A stretch of 64,000 nucleotides of DNA. Origin: Tragulus kanchil. Its lineage: Eukaryota > Chordata > Mammalia > Artiodactyla > Tragulidae. The translations under genes were made by a program, and so were the position numbers. The stretch spans positions 15,652,501-15,716,500 of the forward strand of contig JAIOJX010000005.1 of NCBI GenBank assembly GCA_022376925.1. Direction: 5' to 3'. This document shows positions 26,401 through 34,556 of this stretch, piece after piece (position 1 is the first letter of the stretch; the number at the start of each line of letters is the position of its first letter). Below the pieces are notes generated by a model. The model did not search any database and was not told the origin of the DNA. It saw only the letters and a list, made by a program, of their open reading frames with translations.

Positions 26401-29400
26401 GCACTGCAAGGCGGTGTCCTTACCCACTGGACCACCAGGGGAAGTCCTATACTTTAACACTTAAAACATGAAGCTGCATTTTCTAAAACCCATTTTCTTT
26501 CTGACTGAGACAAAGTCAAACACGAGGACACTACAGATTGTTGAAAGCGCTTCCATTCATTCACAGAAATGCCTGTCTTGTGCAAAGTTGCACTACATAC
26601 TAAGGGGGCATCAACAGATGATTAAGAAATTGAATACTGCTTGAGAGATCAGGTCTACTGGACCCCACGAGACTCAAATATACTCCAAAGTAGAAGATAC
26701 ACTTCAAGAAAAGAGAAAATGGGCGCTGCCCTGGTAGCTCAGTGGTAAAGAGTTCACCTGCCAATGCAGGAGACACAGGTTCAATCCCTGATCCGGGAAG
26801 ATCCCACATGCTACGAAGCAACTAAGAACAACAATTGAGCCTGTGCTCTAGAGCCTCGGAGCCGCAACTATGGAGCCCGTGAGCCCTAGAGCCCGAGTTC
26901 CACAACAAGGGAAGTCACCGGAGTAAGAAGCCTACTTACCTCTACTAGAGAGGAGCCCCTACTCCCTGCAACTAGAGAAGAGCCTGTGGCAGCAGTGAAA
27001 ACCCAGAATAGCCAAAAGTAAATAAATAAATAGACTTAAAAAAAAAAAAAAGAAAGATAAAATGGAGAGTTCCGTGAGTTGATGAAAACTCACTGTTTGG
27101 ATTATGAGAAAAGGACCAAAACACTGAAATTGGCTTTGAAAGGCAGGTAAGATCTGGAGATGTAAAGATCTGCCCAGAAAGAATAAGTGAAAAGAAAGGG
27201 ACTCCACCAAGTGGATCCTGGCCATGGTGTGTATGAACTAAACGAGACAGCTCTCTCCTTTCCCTGAACACTGAGGGAGGCCCTTTGCTGGCTTCTGATG
27301 ACCATCCATAAACTAAGCACTTTCCTGGTCCACCTCCAGTCCCGAGCCTTCTCCTGAGCCTCAGGCTGTCGACTGGACAGCTCCCCTTCCTGTCCTACAG
27401 GCATCCAACACAAAAGGCACGACAGTCTTCCACCTCACTCACCTCTGTAAAGTCTATTTCTCAGAAAATACTAGTATAATGTACCCAGCTGCCAAAGACA
27501 GAAATGTAGGAGTCATCTTTTACTAGGCATCTCCTGCCGGCCTTCCCCTTAGTCCCCAAACCACTGCCAGTTCCACCCCTTATTAGGCACCTATTTCAGT
27601 GCCTTGTTTCTATGATGTCTCAGCAGTAGAGTTAAATTCTTAGAGCTACGTAACATAAAACACTCACAGTTTTAACTGTCCCACAAACATTCTAACACGT
27701 AATAAAAGACACTCACTGCTTGAGAGATCAGGTCTACTGGACCCCACGAGACTCAAATATACTCCAAAGTAGAAGATACACTTCAAGAAAAGAGAAAATG
27801 GGCGCTGCCCTGGTAGCTCAGTGGTAAAGAGTTCACCTGCCAATGCAGGAGACACAGGTTCAATCCCTGATCCGGGAAGATCCCACATGCTACGAAGCAA
27901 CTAAGAACAACAATTGAGCCTGTGCTCTAGAGCCTCGGAGCCGCAACTATGGAGCCCGTGAGCCCTAGAGCCCGAGTTCCACAACAAGGGAAGTCACCGG
28001 AGTAAGAAGCCTACTTACCTCTACTAGAGAGGAGCCCCTACTCCCTGCAACTAGAGAAGAGCCTGTGGCAGCAGTGAAAACCCAGAATAGCCAAAAGTAA
28101 ATAAATAAATAGACTTAAAAAAAAAAAAAGAAAGATAAAATGGAGAGTTCCGTGAGTTGATGAAAACTCACTGTTTGGATTATGAGAAAAGGACCAAAAC
28201 ACTGAAATTGGCTTTGAAAGGCAGGTAAGATCTGGAGATGTAAAGATCTGCCCAGAAAGAATAAGTGAAAAGAAAGGGACTCCACCAAGTGGATCCTGGC
28301 CATGGTGTGTATGAACTAAACGAGACAGCTCTCTCCTTTCCCTGAACACTGAGGGAGGCCCTTTGCTGGCTTCTGATGACCATCCATAAACTAAGCACTT
28401 TCCTGGTCCACCTCCAGTCCCGAGCCTTCTCCTGAGCCTCAGGCTGTCGACTGGACAGCTCCCCTTCCTGTCCTACAGGCATCCAACACAAAAGGCACGA
28501 CAGTCTTCCACCTCACTCACCTCTGTAAAGTCTATTTCTCAGAAAATACTAGTATAATGTACCCAGCTGCCAAAGACAGAAATGTAGGAGTCATCTTTTA
28601 CTAGGCATCTCCTGCCGGCCTTCCCCTTAGTCCCCAAACCACTGCCAGTTCCACCCCTTATTAGGCACCTATTTCAGTGCCTTGTTTCTATGATGTCTCA
28701 GCAGTAGAGTTAAATTCTTAGAGCTACGTAACATAAAAACACTCACAGTTTTAACTGTCCCACAAACATCTCAAAGGAACAAAAAAAGAACAATAACAAA
28801 TTAAAGACAACTACAGAACTGCCTGGGGATAGTTTTTTCATGTTAAAAAAAAATCGCAACTTGAACTGCCACCAATCTCCCAAGCATTACTGTACTGATC
28901 ATTTATAACAGCTTTATTGAACACATGACTTCTCTAATTTCTTCCTGACGTGAAGAAACTCATCATCTCAGTGGTAACCAAAAGCAAAAACTGAAAGAAA
29001 AAGTGCTGAGAAAGTCTTGGACCACTAGTGAGATCCAGCAGCCAATTTTCAGTTATTACATTATGAATAATTCAAAAATGATTCGTATTTTTTTCTAAGG
29101 GCTTCTGCACTTAAATGCCGACACACTTACCCTCTGAGAGCATCTACCATTTTAGACAAAAAAGCACACAGGGTAACCTCCTCCTGGATTGTATTTATAA
29201 AATACTGATTATGGACTGATTTAGGTTTTTTTAAAAAAATTACCGTGAAACTTGGGTTTGGAATGAAAACCTCAAACCTCTCCCCAAATCTGGCTGAGCT
29301 GTAATCAAGTATGAAATAAATCTAGATGGAGTTAATATCAGAGAATGGTTAAGATCTCTGATAGGGAGTTTTACGTGGCTGGAAACATTTTAACAAGCTG

Positions 29401-31525
29401 GCATACAAGAGGCACTGCCCCGCGCATCCTGGATAAACAGGCACAAGTACCTCAAGTCCTCAATCCCGTAGATTCTCCGGTTTCAAGCGTCCAGGCAAAC
29501 AGAAGGTAACTGCTTTCTCTCACTTTCTTTGGTCCACCTCCAGTCCCGAGCCTTCTCCTGAGCCTCAGGCTGTCGACTGGACAGCTCCCTTCCTGTCCTA
29601 CAGGCATCCAACACAAAAGGCACGACAGTCTTCCACCTCACTCACCTCTGTAAAGTCTATTTCTCAGAAAATACTAGTATAATGTACCCAGCTGCCAAAG
29701 ACAGAAATGTAGGAGTCATCTTTTACTAGGCATCTCCTGCCGGCCTTCCCCTTAGTCCCCAAACCACTGCCAGTTCCACCCCTTATTAGGCACCTATTTC
29801 AGTGCCTTGTTTCTATGATGTCTCAGCAGTAGAGTTAAATTCTTAGAGCTACGTAACATAAAAACACTCACAGTTTTAACTGTCCCACAAACATCTCAAA
29901 GGAACAAAAAAAGAACAATAACAAATTAAAGACAACTACAGAACTGCCTGGGGATAGTTTTTTCATGTTAAAAAAAAATCGCAACTTGAACTGCCACCAA
30001 TCTCCCAAGCATTACTGTACTGATCATTTATAACAGCTTTATTGAACACATGACTTCTCTAATTTCTTCCTGACGTGAAGAAACTCATCATCTCAGTGGT
30101 AACCAAAAGCAAAAACTGAAAGAAAAAGTGCTGAGAAAGTCTTGGACCACTAGTGAGATCCAGCAGCCAATTTTCAGTTATTACATTATGAATAATTCAA
30201 AAATGATTCGTATTTTTTTCTAAGGGCTTCTGCACTTAAATGCCGACACACTTACCCTCTGAGAGCATCTACCATTTTAGACAAAAAAGCACACAGGGTA
30301 ACCTCCTCCTGGATTGTATTTATAAAATACTGATTATGGACTGATTTAGGTTTTTTTAAAAAAATTACCGTGAAACTTGGGTTTGGAATGAAAACCTCAA
30401 ACCTCTCCCCAAATCTGGCTGAGCTGTAATCAAGTATGAAATAAATCTAGATGGAGTTAATATCAGAGAATGGTTAAGATCTCTGATAGGGAGTTTTACG
30501 TGGCTGGAAACATTTTAACAAGCTGGCATACAAGAGGCACTGCCCCGCGCATCCTGGATAAACAGGCACAAGTACCTCAAGTCCTCAATCCCGTAGATTC
30601 TCCGGTTTCAAGCGTCCAGGCAAACAGAAGGTAACTGCTTTCTCTCAACACCAAAACTGAGACAGCTCTGAGCTCTTATTTTAACTTACTTTCACAATTC
30701 ACTGCTTTCGGACTTAACTACTTTCTCAAGCAGCAGCCGCTTTCTCCGGGGTTTCCCCGTGAAAGGAACTCCCTTAAGCCTTTGAAAAAAACGCCTCCTG
30801 GAAGCTCAACAAATACAGTCGAACGATGAAACCTATTTCCAGATCTACTATCAACAACTTCTTCAAGTCCTGCTCTAAGGACCTTGCAGTCCCTGCGCAA
30901 GGCAAAGGGCAAATACTTAAATTACAGTAAAAAATAAAACAGGTCCTGAGCAACCCTCCAAGGCCAGCAGGTTTCAAAAAACAGATCTGAAACTTACAAA
31001 CTTCCTGCCAAATGGTGAAAGGCTCTGAACGTCCGGGGCGGGAGAGAAGCAAACAGCTCCGAAATAATAACAACGGAACGAGCTGCCTTTTTTTTTAAAA
31101 ACTGGAATTCAGTTATTTTCTCTGCAGCTGCTCAACAACCCCCCCCCCCCCCAAAAGCACTCCGGAATAATAACAACGGAACGCACTCTTTTTTTTTAAT
31201 TGCAATTCACAAAGTTATTTTCTTTGCAGCTGCTCAGCCCACACACGCAAGCCCAGCTCATTCCGCCTTCTTAGTGAACATCACTCCGACGGAGCATCTC
31301 TTCCATGCAAAAAAAAAACCCAAAAAGAGCCAGAAAAGCGCTTTCGGTTCAAATCCACCCCTAAGAAGGGGACGTCCCACCTTTCTCTTCCTCCTCCTCC
31401 TCGTCGTCGTCCTCGTCCTCGTCTTCACTCTCCTCCTCCTTCGGGCCGGGCAAGTCGGGCTCCTTCTCGGACGCGGGCTCGGCGGGGGCGCCCTCTCCCT
31501 CCGCGGCGGGCCCCGAGGAGGACAT
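14219..31525 (-). CDS. DEK: DEK proto-oncogene, partial gene (coding exons 2-7)
   Basis: DEK is a nuclear chromatin-architectural protein that binds DNA and histones, introduces supercoils and associates with spliced mRNA complexes. Conceptual joining of six minus-strand exons with AG/GT borders gives an open frame of 254 codons. Exon lengths are 145 (coding part), 102, 110, 95, 121 and 189 bases, and all phases agree. In order it encodes an acidic N-terminus (codons 1-48), a basic linker, the region before and including the SAP DNA-binding box (about 149-183) and a Lys/Ser/acidic stretch (192-254). Human DEK is 375 residues from memory, so about 120 C-terminal residues, including the second DNA-binding domain, lie left of the window. 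Exon order and relative intron sizes fit human DEK. Exon 7 occurs twice because of a tandem duplication. Identification is very secure; an intact gene is assumed, not shown. Confidence 0.96.
14623..14783 (-). mobile_element. Bov-A2 SINE, truncated second copy
   Basis: It begins at TGACTCCTAGGACTG, where the tandem junction cuts the SINE, and continues to CACCGAGCCAC as in the first copy. Confidence 0.88.
15287..15475 (-). CDS. DEK: DEK exon 7, promoter-proximal copy of a duplicated exon
   Basis: This 189-base exon (63 codons, phase 0 at both ends) encodes PLPKSKKSSSKGNKKERNSS, a basic segment reaching KRTKCPEILSDESSS, and an acidic tail ending ESEEE. This is the Lys-rich and CK2-type acidic Ser region of DEK. 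The acceptor (ACGCAG) and donor (GTAATG) are intact. A second identical copy lies 1068 bases away at 14219-14407. Only one is expected from human DEK; I cannot tell from sequence which, if either, is extra. Confidence 0.9.
16664..16990 (+). mobile_element. tRNA-derived SINE, near full length
   Basis: It has a GGGGCTTCCCTGGTGGTCCA head, GATCCCTGGCCTGGGAAG box-B region, CCATCGCGGTGG-type middle (reverse) and a (AAAT)n tail. The tail continues as a microsatellite to 17002. Confidence 0.85.
17006..17155 (+). mobile_element. Short tRNA-derived SINE
   Basis: It has GGATTCCCTGGTGGTTCAGT, GGGTTCGATCCCTGGCCAGG and an AAATAAATAAATA tail. It sits directly behind the previous SINE's tail, a common A-rich landing site. 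Confidence 0.8.
17908..18200 (+). mobile_element. CHR-like tRNA SINE (duplicated at 19012-19308)
   Basis: The head GGGGCCTCCCTGGTGGCTCA is followed by repeated Gly-tRNA-like text (GAGCCATAACTATGGAACCC and so on) and an A-rich tail. Confidence 0.8.
18207..18487 (+). mobile_element. tRNA-derived SINE (duplicated at 19315-19594)
   Basis: The head GGGCTTCCCTGGTGGTCCAG is followed by GCAGTGCAAGGGGCACTGG and a tail with AGATGGATGAAAATAAG. It is in tandem with the preceding SINE, sharing GATGTCTAGG before both heads. Confidence 0.8.
19012..19308 (+). mobile_element. CHR-like tRNA SINE, duplicate
   Basis: This is a copy of 17908-18200, differing by single-base indels (for example CTCCTGCAAG against CTCCCTGCAAG). 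Confidence 0.8.
19315..19594 (+). mobile_element. tRNA-derived SINE, duplicate
   Basis: This is a copy of 18207-18487 with no difference seen by eye in the body. Confidence 0.8.
20349..20550 (+). mobile_element. Bov-tA SINE (duplicated at 21439-21638)
   Basis: The tRNA head GGGCCTCCCTGGTGGTTCAG is joined to the Bov-A unit (AATGGCAACC, GGAGCCTGGCGGGCTACAG, AGAGTCAGATACGACTTA). Confidence 0.9.
21439..21638 (+). mobile_element. Bov-tA SINE, duplicate
   Basis: This is a copy of 20349-20550 with a 3-base deletion in CCCCTGGAGAAG and one C/T change. Confidence 0.9.
22727..22847 (-). CDS. DEK: DEK exon 6 (SAP box)
   Basis: This 121-base exon lies between TTTCAG and GTGAGC. It encodes YRNAMLKSICEVLDLERSGV followed by the segment ending LMHPKPSGK. 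This is the SAP motif of DEK, a helix-turn-helix that binds structured and supercoiled DNA. The first full residue here is Tyr, where I recall Phe in human DEK. This stretch is unique in the window; the adjacent 20.1-22.2 kb region is tandem-duplicated. Confidence 0.96.
23733..23827 (-). CDS. DEK: DEK exon 5
   Basis: This 95-base exon lies between TTGCAG and GTAAGT. It encodes VSSLKKNVGQFSGFPFEKGS followed by a Lys/Glu-rich end reaching MLKK. It supplies the stretch immediately before the SAP box. The exon ends two bases into a Lys codon, and exon 6 supplies the third. Confidence 0.95.
24126..24262 (+). mobile_element. Diverged tRNA-derived SINE
   Basis: It contains CCCTGGCAGTCCAGTGGTCA, TCATTCCCTGGTCGCGGAAC and AAAATAAATAAATAAC plus an A tail. 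Confidence 0.7.
24952..25061 (-). CDS. DEK: DEK exon 4
   Basis: This 110-base exon lies between a CTAG acceptor and GTAAGA. It encodes GKGQKLCEIERIHFFLSKKK and then the segment ending YNRPGT, part of the pre-SAP (pseudo-SAP) DNA-binding module of DEK. The Phe-Phe-Leu codons come from a run of nine T on the coding strand, so the frame is sensitive to homopolymer errors, but here it stays open. Intron 3 (25062-25288) is only about 230 bases. Confidence 0.95.
25289..25390 (-). CDS. DEK: DEK exon 3
   Basis: This 102-base exon lies between a TTCTAG acceptor and a GTATCT donor. It encodes the basic segment KSLIVEGKREKKKVERL followed by a stretch ending in PFTIAQ, and completes the codon split from exon 2. 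It matches human DEK in sequence and length. The donor GTATCT is weaker than consensus. Intron 2 on its upstream side spans 25391-31380 and holds two of the tandem duplications and several SINEs. Confidence 0.95.
26105..26446 (-). mobile_element. tRNA-derived SINE, near full length
   Basis: The minus-strand head CTTCCCCTGGTGGTCCAGTG ends at about 26446. The body (GCACTGCAAGGCGGTGTCC on plus) and a G-rich/AT-rich tail extend left to 26105. TATACTTTA flanks both ends (26108 and about 26447), a probable target duplication. Confidence 0.85.
26728..27052 (+). mobile_element. CHR-like tRNA SINE (duplicated at 27806-28127)
   Basis: GGGCGCTGCCCTGGTAGCTC head, AATCCCTGATCCGGGAAGAT, several GAGCC repeats and an AAATAAATAAATAG plus A tail. 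Confidence 0.82.
27806..28127 (+). mobile_element. CHR-like tRNA SINE, duplicate
   Basis: This is a copy of 26728-27052 with a poly-A one base shorter. Confidence 0.82.
28405..30647 (+). repeat. Tandem duplication I (copies 28405-29522 and 29531-30647)
   Basis: Offset about 1125, chained to H. As a result 28405-28769 exists three times (also at 27328-27690 and 29531-29895). Eight filler bases lie at the junction. Confidence 0.93.
31057..31237. repeat. Local divergent direct repeat with poly-C tract beside DEK exon 2
   Basis: AATAATAACAACGGAACG occurs at about 31063 and 31166. Each copy is followed by a T-run, then AGTTATTTTCTNTGCAGCTG. The units are about 103 bases apart, with a run of 14 C between them (31139-31152). 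Divergence between units shows this is an older duplication than the 1.1 kb ones. Confidence 0.75.
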
Positions 31526-31534
31526 GCTGTGGAC
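31381..31534 (-). CDS. DEK: DEK exon 2 (start codon, acidic N-terminus)
   Basis: The exon opens after a CCGCAG acceptor at 31535, has nine untranslated bases, then an ATG at 31525-31523, and ends at 31381 before GTGGGA. It encodes 48 full codons plus one base: MSSSGPAAEGEG, an Ala/Pro/Glu stretch, then about 18 mostly Asp/Glu residues ending EEEK. Human DEK has the same 48-codon length here with several Ala/Pro/Thr substitutions. The acidic run is encoded by a GAG/GAC-rich microsatellite-like tract, so its exact length is prone to slippage and sequencing error. It lies at the edge of the CpG island. Confidence 0.95.
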
Positions 31535-31815
31535 CTGCGGGCGCGGAGCGAGCCACTCGTCGCGCCGGGCCCGCCCCGCCCCGGGAGCCGCGCTCCGAGG
31601 GGCCTCCCCGGGGGTCGCCGGCGCCCCGGGGCGGGAAAGCGCGGGCGCCGCGCCGCCCCTCCCACCGCCCGGCCCGCGCCGCCGGCCGCCCGCGTCCCCT
31701 CCCCCGCCCCAGGCCGCCGTCCAAATGGCCGCGGCGGTGCAGGCGGTGCAGGCGGGCGGGCGGGCGGGCTCCGCGCACCCCCGCGGCCTCCCCGCCCCGC
31801 CGCCGCGGGCCTCAC

Positions 31816-31960
31816 CGCGGGTCCCGGCCGCCGCGGGCCTGGCGCGCGAGGGCACGGAGACGCTCCGGCAGGCGGCGGCGGCGGAGGAGGACGCGCGCGG
31901 GCCGCTCGCTGGCGTGACGCTCGCGCCGCGCTCTCGGCCGCCCGGAATCAACAAGACTTT
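31816..31960 (-). other. DEK: DEK exon 1, non-coding 5' UTR (approximate TSS)
   Basis: A strong minus-strand splice donor (CCGCG then GTGAG) ends at 31816 inside the CpG island, and the matching acceptor is at 31534/31535 just before the start codon. Human DEK also begins with a non-coding first exon. The transcription start is set only roughly, near the YY1-like motif at 31961; no TATA box is seen. The roughly 280-base intron 1 (31535-31815) is extremely GC-rich. Confidence 0.6.
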
Positions 31961-31972
31961 CAAAATGGCGGT
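31961..31972 (+). promoter_or_regulatory. YY1 site in DEK promoter
   Basis: The sequence CAAAATGGCGGT contains the core AAnATGGCG of the YY1 consensus. It lies close to the inferred start of DEK exon 1. The human DEK promoter has been reported to depend on YY1 and NF-Y. Confidence 0.65.
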
Positions 31973-31999
31973 TCGGGGAGGAAAGCGGGAATGCGGCGG

Positions 32000-32004
32000 C
32001 CAAT
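32000..32004 (+). promoter_or_regulatory. CCAAT box (NF-Y) upstream of DEK
   Basis: GGCCAATCAGG is an excellent NF-Y motif about 30-40 bases upstream of the YY1-like motif with respect to DEK transcription. The pairing with YY1 matches what is known for human DEK. Confidence 0.65.
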
Positions 32005-32086
32005 CAGGGCCGCGGGCGGCGAGTTGGCGCGCGCGCGCGCGCGGGTGGGGGAGGCGGGGCGGGCCGGCGCCTCCGAGGGAAGCCCG

Positions 32087-32114
32087 GGCGGGGCGGGGCG
32101 GGGCGGGGCGGGGC
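32087..32114 (+). promoter_or_regulatory. GC-box cluster (SP/KLF)
   Basis: About five consecutive GGGCG units form overlapping Sp1-type GC boxes upstream of the DEK CCAAT box. The run is also a simple repeat, so its length may be polymorphic. Confidence 0.5.
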
Positions 32115-32262
32115 CGCGCGCGGCCTCCCGGGCCGTCCGGCAGCCGGCGGGCGCTCCGCTGGGGACGCGGACGGGCGCGTCCCGGGGCGGGGGGTGGGCG
32201 GGCGCGGTGCGGACGCGGGGCCGGCGTGGCGGCGCCGAGCGGAAGAACGCTAGGGGGCCCGC

Positions 32263-34454
32263 CTGGGCATTGTCTCCGCCGCTCGTTCCCGGACTAGAGC
32301 TGGAGCGGCCGTGGGTCCGGGAGGGGGCTGGTGAAGAAGTTTGCCTCCGGTGAAGTCCCCGCTACAGTATTTCCCCGAGCTGGAGGGGACGTCCTAAGTG
32401 GGTCATCTCAGGGGTGTATTCCCAGAGATCACGCTGGTGAGGACTCCCGAATCGGCTGTAGTTAGGAGGACCCCTGCGCTGGGAAGGCGCATCGCAGGGG
32501 AAAAAAAAATATATCCTACCGCATTGAAAGTTCGCGTCACCGAAGACAAAAAGAGTTTCCAGACCTGTAAAATGTAGCAGGGCGTCTTGGGTGTGCGTTA
32601 TAATCGAGGAAATACGGTATCGCCCGGGCCAGCCCCTTCTCCCGGAGACGTGGGCTGTCTCCGCAGAATCCTTTAAAAACTTAACGTTTACAAACTTGAA
32701 CCCATTTCTCCCCTAGCCTTGAGTTTCAGGGCTTGTGGCTCGAAACCTTTGCAATAAACTCATCTTTTGGCTTTGTTAAAACAAGCCTGAACACCTCTTC
32801 CCCACCCCGCTCGAATGCTCCCTCTTTCTGTACGTGATTCCCTTCATCCTCCCAACAGCACCCCAAAACCTCGTCCCTGCTCATGCAATCTCTTCCCAAA
32901 GGATAATTTCATTGGACGTACTTACTAGACACAGGGTCTGTTGGGTTTGCCTGAATGAATTCCTCTTTATATGGCAAAAGTCAGACATTTTCTTTGAGCC
33001 GTCTCTTTTTCTTTTCTGCCCCTGCTGAAAACAGAAGCAAATTTTGTCATTTCTTCCTCCCACCCTACCGATGCCACCCTATCCTGTCCATTCTTTCTTT
33101 GGCTTGGATTTTGACATGGTCCCTCACTGGTCAGGTGGCTTCCCCATTGCTTACATCCACCTCCTGCTAGTCACTTAGCAGCCGAGGTAATCTGTTTGGG
33201 TTTTTTTGTTTAATTACCAAATTGAGGACTCCTGCCTCAAACTCTCCAATGGCTCCCATCATACTCGGAGTAAAGTTCAAAATACTTATTATGGCTGTCC
33301 ACTGAAGAAAAGCCCATCGCCTATAAGTTGTGAGTTCCGTTTTGTTCAGAGTCCTTACTGGGCATTGTCTCCGCCGCTCGTTCCCGGACTAGAGCTGGAG
33401 CGGCCGTGGGTCCGGGAGGGGCTGGTGAAGAAGTTTGCCTCCGGTGAAGTCCCGCTACAGTATTTCCCCGAGCTGGAGGGGACGTCCTAAGTGGGTCATC
33501 TCAGGGGTGTATTCCCAGAGATCACGCTGGTGAGGACTCCCGAATCGGCTGTAGTTAGGAGGACCCCTGCGCTGGGAAGGCGCATCGCAGGGGAAAAAAA
33601 AATATATCCTACCGCATTGAAAGTTCGCGTCACCGAAGACAAAAAGAGTTTCCAGACCTGTAAAATGTAGCAGGGCGTCTTGGGTGTGCGTTATAATCGA
33701 GGAAATACGGTATCGCCCGGGCCAGCCCCTTCTCCCGGAGACTTGGGCTGTCTCCGCAGAATCCTTTAAAAACTTAACGTTTACAAACTTGAACCCATTT
33801 CTCCCCTAGCCTTGAGTTTCAGGGCTTGTGGCTCGAAACCTTTGCAATAAACTCATCTTTTGGCTTTGTTAAAACAAGCCTGAACACCTCTTCCCCACCC
33901 CGCTCGAATGCTCCCTCTTTCTGTACGTGATTCCCTTCATCCTCCCAACAGCACCCCAAAACCTCGTCCCTGCTCATGCAATCTCTTCCCAAAGGATAAT
34001 TTCATTGGACGTACTTACTAGACACAGAGTCTGTTGGGTTTGCCTGAATGAATTCCTCTTTATATGGCAAAAGTCAGACATTTTCTTTGAGCCGTCTCTT
34101 TTTCTTTTCTGCCCCTGCTGAAAACAGAAGCAAATTTTGTCATTTCTTCCTCCCACCCTACCGATGCCACCCTATCCTGTCCATTCTTTCTTTGGCTTGG
34201 ATTTTGACATGGTCCCTCACTGGTCAGGTGGCTTCCCCATTGCTTACATCCACCTCCTGCTAGTCACTTAGCAGCCGAGGTAATCTGTTTGGGTTTTTTT
34301 GTTTAATTACCAAATTGAGGACTCCTGCCTCAAACTCTCCAATGGCTCCCCATCATACTCGGAGTAAAGTTCAAAATACTTATTATGGCTGTCCACTGAA
34401 GAAAAGCCCATCGCCTATAAGTTGTGAGTTCCGTTTTGTTCAGAGTCCTTACTG
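32263..34454 (+). repeat. Tandem duplication J (copies 32263-33360 and 33358-34454)
   Basis: Offset 1093-1095. It starts in the outer edge of the DEK CpG island. Differences include GACGTGG/GACTTGG and CAGGGTC/CAGAGTC. Confidence 0.93.
33215..33305 (+). mobile_element. L2 fragment (second copy near 34312-34400)
   Basis: AACTCTCCAATGGCTCCCATC and GAGTAAAGTTCAAAATACTT are typical of the L2 3' region (CCTCCAATGGCTCCCC with AGAGTAAAAGCCAAAG). It is very old and diverged. Confidence 0.5.
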
Positions 34455-34556
34455 AGGATTACAGCCTGGGAGAGGGCCTCTCAGAAGGTTCTGAGCAAGT
34501 GTTCTGGACAAGGGAAGAGCCAGGTTATATAGTTTTTGGTGAACAACAACAGCAAA

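Larger units (their letters stand above)
26636..28769 (+). repeat. Tandem duplication H (copies 26636-27690 and 27715-28769)
   Basis: Offset 1077-1079, with 24 bases of filler (27691-27714) between copies. Confidence 0.93.
25391..31380 (-). other. DEK: DEK intron 2
   Basis: This is non-coding sequence between exons 2 and 3. It holds two SINE insertions (one at 26.1 kb, one at 26.7 kb with a duplicate at 27.8 kb) and two chained 1.1 kb duplications at 26.6-30.6 kb. The 300 bases next to exon 2 contain a local divergent repeat and a poly-C tract. Confidence 0.85.
31816..32260 (-). promoter_or_regulatory. DEK: DEK CpG-island promoter
   Basis: The sequence from about 31.4 to 32.3 kb is very GC-rich and dense in CpG, including a (GC)n-like tract at about 32027-32041 and GGGCGGGG repeats. 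It sits directly upstream of DEK exon 1 on the minus strand. No TATA box is seen, as expected for a housekeeping promoter. Long open frames crossing this stretch on either strand are products of GC-rich composition, apart from the DEK exon itself. Confidence 0.85.

Noticed and set aside
31274..32353. Very long open frames (up to 359 codons) on the plus strand across the DEK promoter
   Set aside because: They run through a CpG island and antisense to DEK exon 2. Composition is Arg/Gly/Ala/Pro-rich and resembles no protein; GC-rich sequence has few stop codons.
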